Assembly: GCF_014467055.1 (NCBI RefSeq)
Contig: NZ_CP060696.1
Coordinates: 1,364,001-1,428,000, forward strand
Length of the DNA stretch: 64,000 nt
Direction of reading: 5' to 3'
Source of the DNA: Caproicibacterium amylolyticum
GTDB lineage: Bacteria; Bacillota; Clostridia; Oscillospirales; Acutalibacteraceae
Below are positions 26,866 to 35,314 of the stretch, piece after piece. A program made the translations under genes and the position numbers. The notes below the pieces were generated by a model, which was given only the letters and a program-made list of their open reading frames with translations, did no database searches and was not told the origin of the DNA. Positions within the stretch are counted from its first letter, which is position 1. Every line of letters starts with the position of its first letter.

Positions 26866-27507
26866 TTAAAGCAAAGATATAATAAACCCCGCAAAAGCCC
26901 ATGAAAATAATACATCCACCCCAGCACCCAGAAAGGTGAGTGCTAACACACGGACAAATTGCGAAAGGTAATTAACGAATTTAGGGGCTTCTCCCCTTTC
27001 AGACAGCCCTGCACTGGAAAGTCTGCGGGAAAAAAGCAATGCCTCTTTTGCAGCCAAAATAATTGCCAAACAGCTGCAGTAGGCACCGGGCAAAAGGACA
27101 ACAGCATAAAACAATCCACCATGGAAACCATAGGCGGAATATAAATATCCAGCAGTCATCCCAAGACCAATTCCACGGATAAGTGGAACCAGCGGTGCGA
27201 AAAAAGCTCCCCAAATAGAAAGCCCGCACAAAAAACAAACAAGCACAAAAACAAAAGATGATGCTGCGGAAGCAATAAATACGGAGAAAGCGGGTGTCCC
27301 GCTCCGCACAGTGAAATTACTGTTAAAAAGGAAGTCGAGCCTTTTTAATGTATCCAGCCCCGCACTGCGTGAAAGGAGTGCTCCGCAGGCAACACCAATC
27401 AGCAGGATAACTGCAAAGACAATCTGGATGCGGTTTTGCGACATAGCATTTTTCAATTCAGTCTTGTCCGGCAAAGACTCTGACAAACGCTGCATGATAA
27501 TTTTCAT
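26866..27507 (-). CDS. spoIIM: Stage II sporulation protein M
   Basis: About 213 residues, matching the 214 of Bacillus SpoIIM. Five hydrophobic segments are visible, with a central LFNSNF motif after the first large loop and LVPLIRGIGLGMTAGYLYS later. SpoIIM is part of the DMP complex that degrades septal peptidoglycan and drives engulfment of the forespore. ATG 27507 is preferred because GAAGGG is 10 bases upstream and it gives the family length; the frame is open to 27543. It is the first gene of a spoIIM-xerD operon and supports a sporulating host. Confidence 0.93.
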   Translation of the reverse strand: MKIIMQRLSESLPDKTELKNAMSQNRIQIVFAVILLIGVACGALLSRSAGLDTLKRLDFLFNSNFTVRSGTPAFSVFIASAASSFVFVLVCFLCGLSIWGAFFAPLVPLIRGIGLGMTAGYLYSAYGFHGGLFYAVVLLPGAYCSCLAIILAAKEALLFSRRLSSAGLSERGEAPKFVNYLSQFVRVLALTFLGAGVDVLFSWAFAGFIISLL

Positions 27508-27649
27508 AAACAAACTGCCCTTCTTTTCATAAACTCCGTTCAAGGTAATCTTATGAAAACAAGCTCTCAGATATGTGCTTTGAAATTTTTTTTCAGGCAG
27601 CCAAGCGAATTGTCATGTAAAAACCAGGTGAATGCCTTTGCCTTTATTT

Positions 27650-27678
27650 ACTATATACTATTTTTGCGCGTGTTTCAA
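27650..27678 (-). promoter_or_regulatory. Sigma-A-type promoter for spoIIM-xerD
   Basis: On the minus strand TTGAAA (27673-27678), a 17-base spacer and TATAGT (27650-27655). It gives a leader of about 135 bases before spoIIM. The rest of the 27508-27878 gap holds the ATTATGTA repeats and the scfB terminator; no gene is seen there. Confidence 0.65.
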
Positions 27679-27721
27679 CTGCTTTGCACACTTTTTTGAA
27701 AGTTTATGCATACTGCACGAA

Positions 27722-27763
27722 ATTATGTATAACATATTATGTAACCTAATATAGAATTATGTA
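27722..27763. repeat. Three ATTATGTA direct repeats upstream of the spoIIM promoter
   Basis: ATTATGTA occurs at 27722-27729, 27736-27743 and 27756-27763 (the last two continue as ATTATGTAACC and ATTATGTAAACC). They lie 44-114 bases upstream of the -35 of spoIIM. Confidence 0.75.
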
Positions 27764-27810
27764 AACCAATGCATATTCATATTTATTCATTTCACATTCA
27801 AAAATGCATA

Positions 27811-27853
27811 AAAATAACGCCTGCATACATTTTCAGTATGCAGGCGTTAAAAA
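27811..27853 (-). terminator. Terminator of scfB
   Basis: AACGCCTGCATAC (27816-27828) pairs with its exact complement at 27836-27848; on the minus strand a T run follows. Located 30 bases after the scfB stop. Confidence 0.92.
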
Positions 27854-27878
27854 ACGGGATAAAACCTGAGGATTTTGC

Positions 27879-29240
27879 TTATTCGGCTAATGCCGCCTGA
27901 ATCATAATGGCGCATTCCAAACGTTTCTGTTCAAGCTGACAGGCAATTTTATGGGGCTTCAAAATATCCCCTTCATATTTATTGTTGTTGGCATTGCAGC
28001 CACCGCTGCAGTAGAATTTTGCCCAGCAATTTTTACATTCGGGTTTGGTGTAGACACTTGCTGCAGCAAAGTGGTTCTTCATTTCGCGGTCATAGGTACC
28101 GTTCAGCACATTACCCATGATCCATTCGTCATTGCCGACAAACTGGTGGCACGGGAAGATTTCACCCAGTGGCGTAATGGCGACGTATTCGTTGCCGCAG
28201 CTGCAGCCGCGCAGGCGCTTGATGGCACACGGCCCCTGGTTCAGGTCAATCATGAAGTGGAAGAAGTTAAAGCACTTTCCCGCTTTCTTTTTTTCAATCA
28301 TGATGTTTGCGAGATGCTCGTACTCTTTAAATACTGCCGGTAGGTCTTCTTCTTTAATGGAATAGTCCAGCTCCGGATCGGAAACGACCGGCTCAATAGA
28401 AAGCTGCTCGAAACCAAGTCGTTCCATTTCCAGCACATCATTTGTGAAGTCAAGGTTATGCTTCGTAAAAGTGCCGCGGACATAATATTCCTTGTCCCCT
28501 CTGCCCGCAACCAGTTTTTGATATTTTGGAACAATCATATCATATGAGCCGGTCTTTCCGTCCGGGCAGACACGCAGCCGATCATTTACTTCTTTGCGCC
28601 CGTCCAGAGAAAGAACACAGTTGGACATTTCACGATTAATGAAATCTATTTTGTCATCGTCAAGCAGCAAACCGTTCGTGGTGATGGTAAAACGGAAGTT
28701 TTTGTTGTGCTCTTTTTCCAAACTGCGTGCATAGGCAACCGTCTGCTTCACAACCTCGAAATTCATCAGCGGTTCGCCGCCAAAGAAGTCAACTTCCAGA
28801 TTGTGACGGTTGGCAGATTCTTTGATCAAAAAATCGATTGCAGCTTTTGCAACCTTAAAAGGCATCAGCATACGTCCTTTGCCGAAGTCACCTTGTGCGG
28901 CAAAGCAATAGGCGCAGCGAAGATTGCAGTCATGTGAAATGTTCAGGCACATCGATTTGACAGGCGCGTCTTTCATCATGCCGGCAAACTGTTCGTAGTC
29001 ATCAGAGGAAAAAAGCTGTCCCATTTCCTGCAGCTGAAGAAGTTCCTGATAAGCGTCTTCCAAAGTAGCCGCATCGTATTTTTTAAGCAGTGCTTCTTTT
29101 GCAGCTGAAGGCATTTGTACTGGTATAGAATCATCTAAATAGTCCAAAAGGTCATATGGTGCCGCGTCAAATAAATGGACAGCGCCGGAATTTGTGTCCA
29201 ATACGATTCGGTATCCGTTTAGTATGTACTTATGTATCAT
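27879..29240 (-). CDS. scfB: SCIFF peptide radical SAM maturase (ScfB)
   Basis: 453 residues. An N-terminal RiPP-recognition-like region (about 1-85, opening MIHKYILNGY) precedes the radical SAM core with CNLRCAYC (Cys105, 109, 112). The C-terminal SPASM/twitch region is rich in Cys: CAIKRLRGCSCGNEY, CHQFV, CKNCWAKFYCSGGC. ScfB enzymes form thioether bridges from Cys to alpha-carbons of other residues in the SCIFF peptide. The substrate gene scfA is 109 bases upstream on the same strand. The biological role of the mature peptide is not settled; roles in signalling or metabolism control have been proposed in clostridia. Confidence 0.95.
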   Translation of the reverse strand: MIHKYILNGYRIVLDTNSGAVHLFDAAPYDLLDYLDDSIPVQMPSAAKEALLKKYDAATLEDAYQELLQLQEMGQLFSSDDYEQFAGMMKDAPVKSMCLNISHDCNLRCAYCFAAQGDFGKGRMLMPFKVAKAAIDFLIKESANRHNLEVDFFGGEPLMNFEVVKQTVAYARSLEKEHNKNFRFTITTNGLLLDDDKIDFINREMSNCVLSLDGRKEVNDRLRVCPDGKTGSYDMIVPKYQKLVAGRGDKEYYVRGTFTKHNLDFTNDVLEMERLGFEQLSIEPVVSDPELDYSIKEEDLPAVFKEYEHLANIMIEKKKAGKCFNFFHFMIDLNQGPCAIKRLRGCSCGNEYVAITPLGEIFPCHQFVGNDEWIMGNVLNGTYDREMKNHFAAASVYTKPECKNCWAKFYCSGGCNANNNKYEGDILKPHKIACQLEQKRLECAIMIQAALAE

Positions 29241-29348
29241 GTTCTTATAAGCTCCATCTTTACAAAAATTAAGGGACAGACAAAAGCCTGCCCCATTCGT
29301 GCTTGTGCGGTTTTAACAAGACACAGCAAGTTTGTGTATCTTTGCTTC

Positions 29349-29495
29349 TTAGCGGTTTTTATTTTCGCACTTCTGGTTTGCAACAGTGCAGGAAACCTTG
29401 CAGGCAGACTGGCAGGAAGCCTGGCATTCGCCGCAGCCGCCCTTAACGCAGCTTTCCTTCAAGTTTGCTTGGTTCAAAGTTTTAATCTGTTTCAT
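29349..29495 (-). CDS. scfA: SCIFF ranthipeptide precursor (ScfA)
   Basis: A 48-residue precursor too short for ordinary ORF cut-offs. It begins MKQIKTLNQANLKES and carries the family core CGECQASCQSACKVSC followed by NQKC: six cysteines at the usual places plus one extra at residue 16. It is the substrate of the radical SAM enzyme ScfB encoded just downstream, which makes sulfur-to-alpha-carbon thioether links. The start has AAAGG upstream on the minus strand. The opposite strand also shows a 95-residue open frame here, which is a shadow. Nothing resembling a dedicated exporter or protease is adjacent, as is usual for SCIFF loci. Confidence 0.95.
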   Translation of the reverse strand: MKQIKTLNQANLKESCVKGGCGECQASCQSACKVSCTVANQKCENKNR

Positions 29496-29528
29496 GGGAT
29501 TTACCGACCTTTCATTTGAATTTACCTT

Positions 29529-29534
29529 ATTATA
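29529..29534 (-). promoter_or_regulatory. -10 element of the scfA promoter
   Basis: TATAAT on the minus strand, 33 bases before the scfA start; the -35 region is AT-rich and does not match well. Confidence 0.5.
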
Positions 29535-29563
29535 GCACAGATATACAATAAAATAAAGATACC

Positions 29564-29974
29564 CTATCTGATTTTTTGACTTTGATAGACTGCAAGGTAT
29601 CCGCCCAGTGCACCGGCAAAGACCATTACCAGCAAACGTGTAAGAGAAGAAACACTGGCAACATCATGCGAATTGACCACTCCGCCAATCAAACAAAGCA
29701 AAAACAGCAGCAGCCCGCACCCGGCACCAAGCAGCAGCCCACGTTTCCGACTGACTTTTGCTGAAAGAAATCCTGAGAAAAACGCACTGATGCCGCAAAT
29801 AACAAGGACCAGCGGCTGCAGCAGATCCTGCGGCAGCTTTCCACTGGATTGAATGACTGCAGCGGCAAGCAGCAGCAGTACTGTGCAAATTGCTGCTCCG
29901 CCAACAGTACCAATTAAGATGGAACGCAGCAGCACCATACCTGGTTTCATAGTAATCATCCTGACACTTTTCAT
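29564..29974 (-). CDS. TIGR04086 family membrane protein
   Basis: 136 residues with four hydrophobic segments (about 15-38, 47-65, 75-95 and 108-128) and short loops. This small four-helix protein matches TIGR04086, known for its constant presence beside yajC and the SCIFF genes in Clostridia. Its function is unknown. It starts MKSVRMITMKPG; the internal Met codons could also serve as starts. It lies between yajC and scfA on the same strand. Confidence 0.82.
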   Translation of the reverse strand: MKSVRMITMKPGMVLLRSILIGTVGGAAICTVLLLLAAAVIQSSGKLPQDLLQPLVLVICGISAFFSGFLSAKVSRKRGLLLGAGCGLLLFLLCLIGGVVNSHDVASVSSLTRLLVMVFAGALGGYLAVYQSQKIR

Positions 29975-30066
29975 GAAAATGCCTCCCTCACACTATCTTG
30001 TACAGCAAATAGTATGAGGAAGGCATTGTAAATATTCTTTAACAGAGAAGAAAGGGACTGAAATAA

Positions 30067-30516
30067 TTAAAGCACGTCCTCCTCTTTGCCCTTTTTGGAC
30101 TTTCCGTTGGTATCAGCATCGTCTTTCTTTTTGCCGAAAAATCTCTTTTTCTTTGGGCCTTCTTCAATCGGATTGTCATGAATTGTGTCCACACTGCCAA
30201 CAGCCCAGCGTTTAATGCGCATTTTTGCGCGGTCAGTACCGGTTTCGATTACCAGTGTATCATTGTCTTCTTTAATGCCAACGATACGGCCACAGATACC
30301 GCCAATGGTGGTGATGTCATCACCAATCTGGGCGTTTTTGCGCATATTGTCTTCTTCTTTGCGCTTTTTATTCTGGGGACGAATCATAATGAGCCACATA
30401 AGAACAAAAAGCAGGATAATCGGCACAAACGTAATCAGCATACCGGCCATACTGGTAGTGCCGGATGCGGCAGCTGTGCCGGATGCAGTGGCCGACAGGG
30501 TTACAGGATTAATCAT
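30067..30516 (-). CDS. yajC: Preprotein translocase subunit YajC
   Basis: 149 residues. One hydrophobic segment (about 26-45) is followed by the YajC signature IRPQNKKRKEEDNMRKNAQIGDD and a small beta domain (ITTIGGICGRIVGI). YajC associates with SecDF in the membrane. The protein is longer than average because of a strongly charged Lys/Asp/Glu tail after residue 115. The gene follows tgt, and queA-tgt-yajC is a classic bacterial gene order. Confidence 0.93.
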   Translation of the reverse strand: MINPVTLSATASGTAAASGTTSMAGMLITFVPIILLFVLMWLIMIRPQNKKRKEEDNMRKNAQIGDDITTIGGICGRIVGIKEDNDTLVIETGTDRAKMRIKRWAVGSVDTIHDNPIEEGPKKKRFFGKKKDDADTNGKSKKGKEEDVL

Positions 30517-30646
30517 AATATGAAATGCACCTCCAAAGTGATGAATACATTATAACAATATATTGCTTTGCTTGCAAGAAAAAATCTAAAACTTTGCAAA
30601 ATTCTCCTGACAGAAATTTTGATGTCAAAATTGAGATAGCTGCGCT

Positions 30647-30681
30647 CAGCGGATTACTGCGTTCGGGGCGTAGTAATCGCT
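30647..30681 (-). other. Stem-loop directly after tgt
   Basis: AGCG(G)ATTACT pairs with AGTAATCGCT across a G-rich loop, starting 3 bases after the tgt stop. No T run follows, so it may stabilise the mRNA or mark processing rather than terminate. Confidence 0.45.
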
Positions 30682-30683
30682 GG

Positions 30684-31814
30684 TTAAATACGGGTGCTGA
30701 CCGCTTCAATATTTTCGCGGTAAAACTGTTCAAAGCAGCCGTTGTCCAGAGCAGTACGAATTTTTTCAAGCAGCGTGTTATAAAAGTACAGATTGTGCAG
30801 CACCATTAGCCGCATACCGAGCATTTCCCCGGCTTTCAGCAGATGGTGAATGTAAGCGCGTGTAAAGTGCTGGCACGCTGGGCACTGGCAGCCATCCTCC
30901 AGTGGATGTTCATCCAGCTCATATTTGGCATTCATCAGGTTACGGATGCCTTCCGTGGTAAATGCGTGCCCGTGGCGTGCATTGCGGGTCGGCATTACAC
31001 AGTCAAAAATATCTACGCCGCGGCGCACACCCTCCAAAATATTGGCAGGCGTGCCGACTCCCATGAGATACCTAGGCTTGTCTTTTGGCAGATAAGGATT
31101 CAGTACTTCCAGAATGTGATACATGACATCGGCACTTTCCCCCACAGCCAGCCCGCCGATGGCATAACCCGGCAGGTCTAGTTCAGCGATCTGCTTCATA
31201 TGCTCAATGCGCAGGTCGTCATAAACGCTGCCCTGATTGATTCCCCAGAGCAGCTGCTGCGGATTGATGGTGTTTGGCAGTGCATTTAAACGGTTCATTT
31301 CCGTTTTGCAGCGGTACAGCCAGCGTGTGGTGCGTGCAACGGAATGTTTTGCATAGTCATATTCGGCTGGGTTCTGCATACATTCATCAAACGCCATGGC
31401 AATCGTGCTGCCTAAGTGGGATTGGATTTGCATGCTTTCTTCCGGCCCCATAAAAATTTTGTGCCCGTCGATGTGAGAGGCAAAGGTCACACCTTCCTCT
31501 TTAATATTGCGCAATTTTGCAAGAGAAAAAACCTGAAAACCGCCGCTGTCAGTCAGAATTGGTCCCTGCCACTGTGTGAACTGGTGAAGCCCACCCAGCT
31601 TTCGCACCTGCTGGTCGCCCGGACGCAGGTGCAGATGGTAGGTGTTGCAGAGCTGCACCTGACAATGGACTTCTTTTAAATCCAGAGCGGAAACAGCACC
31701 TTTGATGGCACCGGCGGTGGCAACGTTCATAAATGCCGGCATTTGGATGGTGCCGTGCGGTGTGGAATAGGTTCCCCGCCGTGCGGCCCCCTCCTTCTTT
31801 AATAATGTATACAT
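30684..31814 (-). CDS. tgt: tRNA-guanine transglycosylase
   Basis: 376 residues. The nucleophilic region is ILTDSGGFQVFSL, with a further GLAVGE motif and the zinc-binding set CxCxxC...H in DGCQCPACQHFTRAYIHHL. Tgt exchanges guanine-34 for preQ1 in tRNAs for Asp, Asn, His and Tyr, the base-insertion step of queuosine synthesis. Its partner queA is immediately upstream (42 bases), so both steps are co-expressed. The window also encodes one substrate, tRNA-Asp(GUC). Confidence 0.97.
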   Translation of the reverse strand: MYTLLKKEGAARRGTYSTPHGTIQMPAFMNVATAGAIKGAVSALDLKEVHCQVQLCNTYHLHLRPGDQQVRKLGGLHQFTQWQGPILTDSGGFQVFSLAKLRNIKEEGVTFASHIDGHKIFMGPEESMQIQSHLGSTIAMAFDECMQNPAEYDYAKHSVARTTRWLYRCKTEMNRLNALPNTINPQQLLWGINQGSVYDDLRIEHMKQIAELDLPGYAIGGLAVGESADVMYHILEVLNPYLPKDKPRYLMGVGTPANILEGVRRGVDIFDCVMPTRNARHGHAFTTEGIRNLMNAKYELDEHPLEDGCQCPACQHFTRAYIHHLLKAGEMLGMRLMVLHNLYFYNTLLEKIRTALDNGCFEQFYRENIEAVSTRI

Positions 31815-31856
31815 AGTGTTTTATTATCCTTTGTTGTTAAAATTGCGCAGAGATTT

Positions 31857-32903
31857 TCAGTAAATAAACATTGCATCTCCAAAAGAGAAAAACCGGTATT
31901 TTTCCTGCACCGCCACCCGGTAAGCGTTCATAATATGATCATAGCCGGCAAGCGCACTTACCAGCATAATCAACGTACTTTCCGGCAGGTGGAAATTTGT
32001 AATCAGCCCATCCAAAACTTTAAATTGAAAGCCGGGATAAATGAAAATGTCAGTCCAGCCTTCGCTTTCCTTTATACAGTCCTCTTTTGCGGCAACGCTT
32101 TCCAGTGTGCGGCAGCTGGTAGTACCGACTGCAATCACCCGACCACCGCTTTCCCTGGTTTCATTAATGACATCAGCGGTTTCCTGCGGCAGCAGATAAT
32201 GTTCCGAGTGCATTTTGTGGTCAACTACGCGGTCAGCTGATACCGGCCTGAAAGTACCCAGTCCAACATGAAGTGTAACAAACTCAACCTTTACGCCCAT
32301 ATCTTTTACCTTCTGCAGCAGTTCTTTGGTAAAGTGCAGGCCTGCGGTCGGCGCTGCGGCAGAACCGACCTCTTTAGAATATACTGTTTGATAGCGTTCC
32401 TGATTTTCAAGCTTTTTCTTAATATAAGGCGGCAGCGGCATTTGACCAATTTGGTCGAGTATTGCAAAAAAGTTGCCGTCATAAGCAAATCTTACGATTC
32501 GATTGCCGTCATCCTGCACAGCGGTGACCTCTGCAGTAAGCAGCCCGTCACCAAAGGTAAAGTGTGTTCCGACTTTTGCTTTTTTGCCGGGTTTGCAGAG
32601 AACCTCCCATGTGTCGCTCCCCTGGTTTGTCAGCAGCAGAAACTCCACACGCGCGCCAGTGTCCTCTTTGATACCGTAAATACGTGCGGGCAGAACTCTG
32701 GAATCGTTGAGGACCAGACAGTCCCCTGGATGCAGCCAATCCGTAATATCATGGAAATGGCTGTGTGCAATTTCACCGGTTTCTTTATTTAGGGTTAACA
32801 GACGGGAAGAATCGCGCGGTTCTATGGGAGTCTGCGCAATTAGTTCCTGTGGCAGGTCATAATAGAAATCTTTGGTTTTTAAGTTTTTTAAGTCTAGTTC
32901 CAT
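31857..32903 (-). CDS. queA: S-adenosylmethionine:tRNA ribosyltransferase-isomerase
   Basis: 348 residues with typical QueA motifs: [21 protein letters not shown] at the start, [25 protein letters not shown] and [15 protein letters not shown]. QueA moves the ribosyl group of SAM onto preQ1 in tRNA to form epoxyqueuosine. GGAGACAACAAAAC precedes the ATG. Its promoter overlaps the divergent promoter of the lysine-riboswitch operon. Confidence 0.97.
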   Translation of the reverse strand: MELDLKNLKTKDFYYDLPQELIAQTPIEPRDSSRLLTLNKETGEIAHSHFHDITDWLHPGDCLVLNDSRVLPARIYGIKEDTGARVEFLLLTNQGSDTWEVLCKPGKKAKVGTHFTFGDGLLTAEVTAVQDDGNRIVRFAYDGNFFAILDQIGQMPLPPYIKKKLENQERYQTVYSKEVGSAAAPTAGLHFTKELLQKVKDMGVKVEFVTLHVGLGTFRPVSADRVVDHKMHSEHYLLPQETADVINETRESGGRVIAVGTTSCRTLESVAAKEDCIKESEGWTDIFIYPGFQFKVLDGLITNFHLPESTLIMLVSALAGYDHIMNAYRVAVQEKYRFFSFGDAMFIY

Positions 32904-32968
32904 GTTTTGTTGTCTCCTGATTCCAGCGTTTTCTTTGTAGAATTTAAATATGAAAATACGCTGTCTTT

Positions 32969-32997
32969 ATTATAAATAAATTGACATCCAATAGCAA
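32969..32997 (-). promoter_or_regulatory. Promoter of queA-tgt-yajC
   Basis: Minus strand TTGCTA (32992-32997), 17-base spacer, TATAAT (32969-32974). It overlaps the divergent asd promoter. Confidence 0.7.
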
Positions 32998-33009
32998 GTC
33001 TGGTATGAT
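32981..33009 (+). promoter_or_regulatory. Promoter of the lysine-riboswitch operon
   Basis: Consensus TTGACA (32981-32986), 17-base spacer, TATGAT (33004-33009). It starts a few bases before the riboswitch aptamer. Confidence 0.88.
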
Positions 33010-33017
33010 AAACAACA

Positions 33018-33180
33018 GATAGAGGCGCGGATTTAAGAAGTAACGGACATGAGGCTGCCAAAGCTGATGAGGGTTTGTGAAAGGGAAATTCGCCGAAGGA
33101 ACAGCATGGCAGGCTGCTTTCTGGTTGTGTCTGTGAAAATCAGTTCAACTGTCGTCATAGAAATATGATGGAGCGCTATC
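33018..33180 (+). ncRNA. Lysine riboswitch aptamer (L box)
   Basis: The closing helix P1 pairs GATAGAGGCGC (33018-33028) with GGAGCGCTATC (33170-33180). The conserved internal elements AAGAAGTA, GAGGCTG, AAAGGGAAATTCGCCGAAGG and CTGTCGTCATAG occur in the order known for the lysine riboswitch. When lysine binds, such aptamers favour a terminator; a matching terminator is seen at 33231. The genes it controls (asd, dapA, dapB) make the lysine precursors, which fits fully. Confidence 0.95.
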
Positions 33181-33230
33181 GGCAGTATTTTCATATATTT
33201 TGCCGAACCACTCTATTATAGGAAAATGAC

Positions 33231-33255
33231 GACCGGTTTGCAACCGGTCTTTTTC
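33231..33255 (+). terminator. Riboswitch-controlled terminator upstream of asd
   Basis: GACCGGTT (33231-33238) pairs with AACCGGTC (33242-33249) across a 3-nt loop, followed by TTTTTC. Confidence 0.92.
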
Positions 33256-33306
33256 ATTTGTTGATTGATTTTTATCTTTTTATAATTTCGAGGAGGTCTT
33301 TGCAAA

Positions 33307-34386
33307 ATGAAGCAGTTCAATGTTGGCATTATCGGAGCAACAGGTATGGTCGGTCAGCGGTTTACTACTTTGCTGGAAAACCACCCCTGGTTTCATGTAA
33401 CAGCACTTGCGGCAAGTGCGCGGTCGGCCGGCAAAACATATGAAGAAGCTGTGGGCAATCACTGGCTGATGAAAACGCCTATGCCGGAAGCAATGAAAAA
33501 AATGGTTGTTTTCAATGCAGAAGAAGATGTGGAAAAAATCACTTCTCTGGTGGATTTCGTTTTTTGTGCGGTAAACATGAACAAAGATGAAATCAAAGCA
33601 CTGGAAGAAACCTATGCAAAGCATGAGTGCCCGGTTATGTCCAATAACAGCGCAAACCGTGGTACACCGGATGTTCCTATGATTATTCCCGAAATCAATG
33701 CAGACCATGCGGCGGTGATTCCAGCACAGCGCAAGCGTCTGGGAACCAAGCGCGGATTCATTGCTGTAAAGTCCAACTGTTCTCTGCAAAGCTATGTTCC
33801 GGCTATCAATCCGCTGCTGGATCTGCATGTCACCAAGGCGTTGGCCTGCACTTATCAGGCAATCTCCGGTGCCGGCAAGACTTTTGAGACTTTCCCGCAG
33901 ATTCTGGACAATGTGATTCCTTTCATCGGCGGTGAAGAAGGTAAAAGCGAAAATGAGCCTATGAAAATTTGGGGCCACGTGGAAGACGGAAAAATTATCA
34001 ACGCAGTGGAACCGGCAATCACTTCCCAGTGCCTGCGTGTCCCGGTTTCCGATGGTCACACCGCAGCTGTTTTTGTGTCCTTTGAAAAACCTGCAACAAT
34101 GGAAGAAATTATTGAGCGCTGGGAAACCTACAAGGGTGAGCCGCAGGTACTGAATCTGCCAAGCGCGCCGAAACAGTTCCTTCACTATTTCCGTGAAGAG
34201 GACCGCCCTCAGACAAAACTTGACCGCAACCTTGAAAATGGCATGGCAGTTTCCATTGGACGTTTGCGCCCGGATACACAGTATACGATTAAATTTGTGT
34301 GCTTGTCTCATAACACGCTGCGCGGTGCGGCCGGCGGCGCGGTGTTGATGGCAGAGCTGCTTGCAGCAAAGGGCTATTTAGATTAA
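33307..34386 (+). CDS. asd: Aspartate-semialdehyde dehydrogenase
   Basis: 359 residues. The NADP-binding GIIGATGMVGQRF opens the protein and the catalytic cysteine is Cys158 in VKSNCSLQS. The length and sequence fit the archaeal/fungal-like class of this enzyme rather than the shorter classical one. It reduces aspartyl phosphate to aspartate semialdehyde, the branch point to lysine, threonine and methionine. The first gene after the lysine riboswitch, it has GAGGAGG 9 bases before the ATG. Confidence 0.95.
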   Translation: MKQFNVGIIGATGMVGQRFTTLLENHPWFHVTALAASARSAGKTYEEAVGNHWLMKTPMPEAMKKMVVFNAEEDVEKITSLVDFVFCAVNMNKDEIKALEETYAKHECPVMSNNSANRGTPDVPMIIPEINADHAAVIPAQRKRLGTKRGFIAVKSNCSLQSYVPAINPLLDLHVTKALACTYQAISGAGKTFETFPQILDNVIPFIGGEEGKSENEPMKIWGHVEDGKIINAVEPAITSQCLRVPVSDGHTAAVFVSFEKPATMEEIIERWETYKGEPQVLNLPSAPKQFLHYFREEDRPQTKLDRNLENGMAVSIGRLRPDTQYTIKFVCLSHNTLRGAAGGAVLMAELLAAKGYLD

Positions 34387-34411
34387 AACTTTTTTGGAGG
34401 CATCTCTTCTG

Positions 34412-35302
34412 ATGAAGAATCCCATTTTTACCGGTTCTGCGGTTGCGCTGGTTACTCCCTTTTCCGCAGATGGGTCTGTAAACTATGAAATGCTTGGGCA
34501 ACTGTTGGATATGCACCTTGCTAAGGGTACAGATGCGGTGGTTCTGTGTGCAACCAGTGGCGAATCTCCGGTGTTGTCCACAGACGAGTATGAAAAAATT
34601 CTCCAATTCGGTGTCAAACGGATTGCCGGGCGTATTCCTGTTATTGCCGGTGCTGGCAGTAATTCAACTGCGCATGCGTTGGAATTGTGTAAAACGGCTG
34701 AAGCGGTGGGCGCTGATGCTTTGTTGGTGGTAACGCCTTATTATAACAAAACATCTCAAAATGGATTGGTGGCGCATTATACTTATCTTGCTGACCGTGT
34801 TCAGAAGCCAATCATAATTTACAATGTCCCCTCCCGAACAGGCGTTAATGTGAAACCGGAAACTTACAAACGTCTGGCCGAGCATCCAAACATCAACGGT
34901 GTGAAAGAAGCAAATGGTGATATTTCATCTGTAGCTCGTACGATTGCTCTGTGTGCCGATGAATTTAACATTTATTCCGGCAATGATGATCAGACCCTGC
35001 CAATGCTCTCTTTGGGCGGAAAGGGCGTAATTTCTGTTTTTGCAAACTGCATGCCTCGGGAAATGCATGATTTGTGTGTGTCTTTTTTGCATGGTGATAC
35101 GAAAAAAGCGGCAGAGCTGGAAGCAAAATTTTTGCCGCTAATGGATGCGCTCTTTATGGATGTAAATCCCATTCCAGTTAAAGAAGCATTACGTTTGATG
35201 GGAATTGACTGCGGTATTTGCCGTCTGCCACTAGTTGAAATGGACAGTGCTGCTAAGCAAAAACTTGCTGCGGTACTCAAAACCTATGGATTGATTCAGT
35301 AA
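34412..35302 (+). CDS. dapA: 4-hydroxy-tetrahydrodipicolinate synthase
   Basis: 296 residues, a TIM-barrel aldolase. It has GSAVALVTPF at the start, the CATSGESP threonine region, Tyr137 in IIYNVPSRTG and the Schiff-base lysine Lys165 in GVKEANGD. It condenses pyruvate with aspartate semialdehyde. ATG 34412 is taken because TTGGAGG is 11 bases upstream and it gives the usual N-terminus. It is the second gene of the riboswitch operon, 25 bases after asd. Confidence 0.96.
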   Translation: MKNPIFTGSAVALVTPFSADGSVNYEMLGQLLDMHLAKGTDAVVLCATSGESPVLSTDEYEKILQFGVKRIAGRIPVIAGAGSNSTAHALELCKTAEAVGADALLVVTPYYNKTSQNGLVAHYTYLADRVQKPIIIYNVPSRTGVNVKPETYKRLAEHPNINGVKEANGDISSVARTIALCADEFNIYSGNDDQTLPMLSLGGKGVISVFANCMPREMHDLCVSFLHGDTKKAAELEAKFLPLMDALFMDVNPIPVKEALRLMGIDCGICRLPLVEMDSAAKQKLAAVLKTYGLIQ

Positions 35303-35314
35303 TTTTCAGAAGAA

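Noticed and set aside
27722..27763. True dif site
   Set aside because: Only the XerD-like arm TTATGTAAAC is matched; the other arm and 6-base centre do not fit, so it is reported only as a repeat.
29232..29519. Plus-strand 95-codon frame antisense to scfA
   Set aside because: It is the reverse complement of the Cys-rich SCIFF gene, has no ribosome site, and no recognisable features.
33280..34311. Minus-strand 343-codon frame opposite asd
   Set aside because: Shadow of the strongly supported asd gene; no motif or ribosome site.
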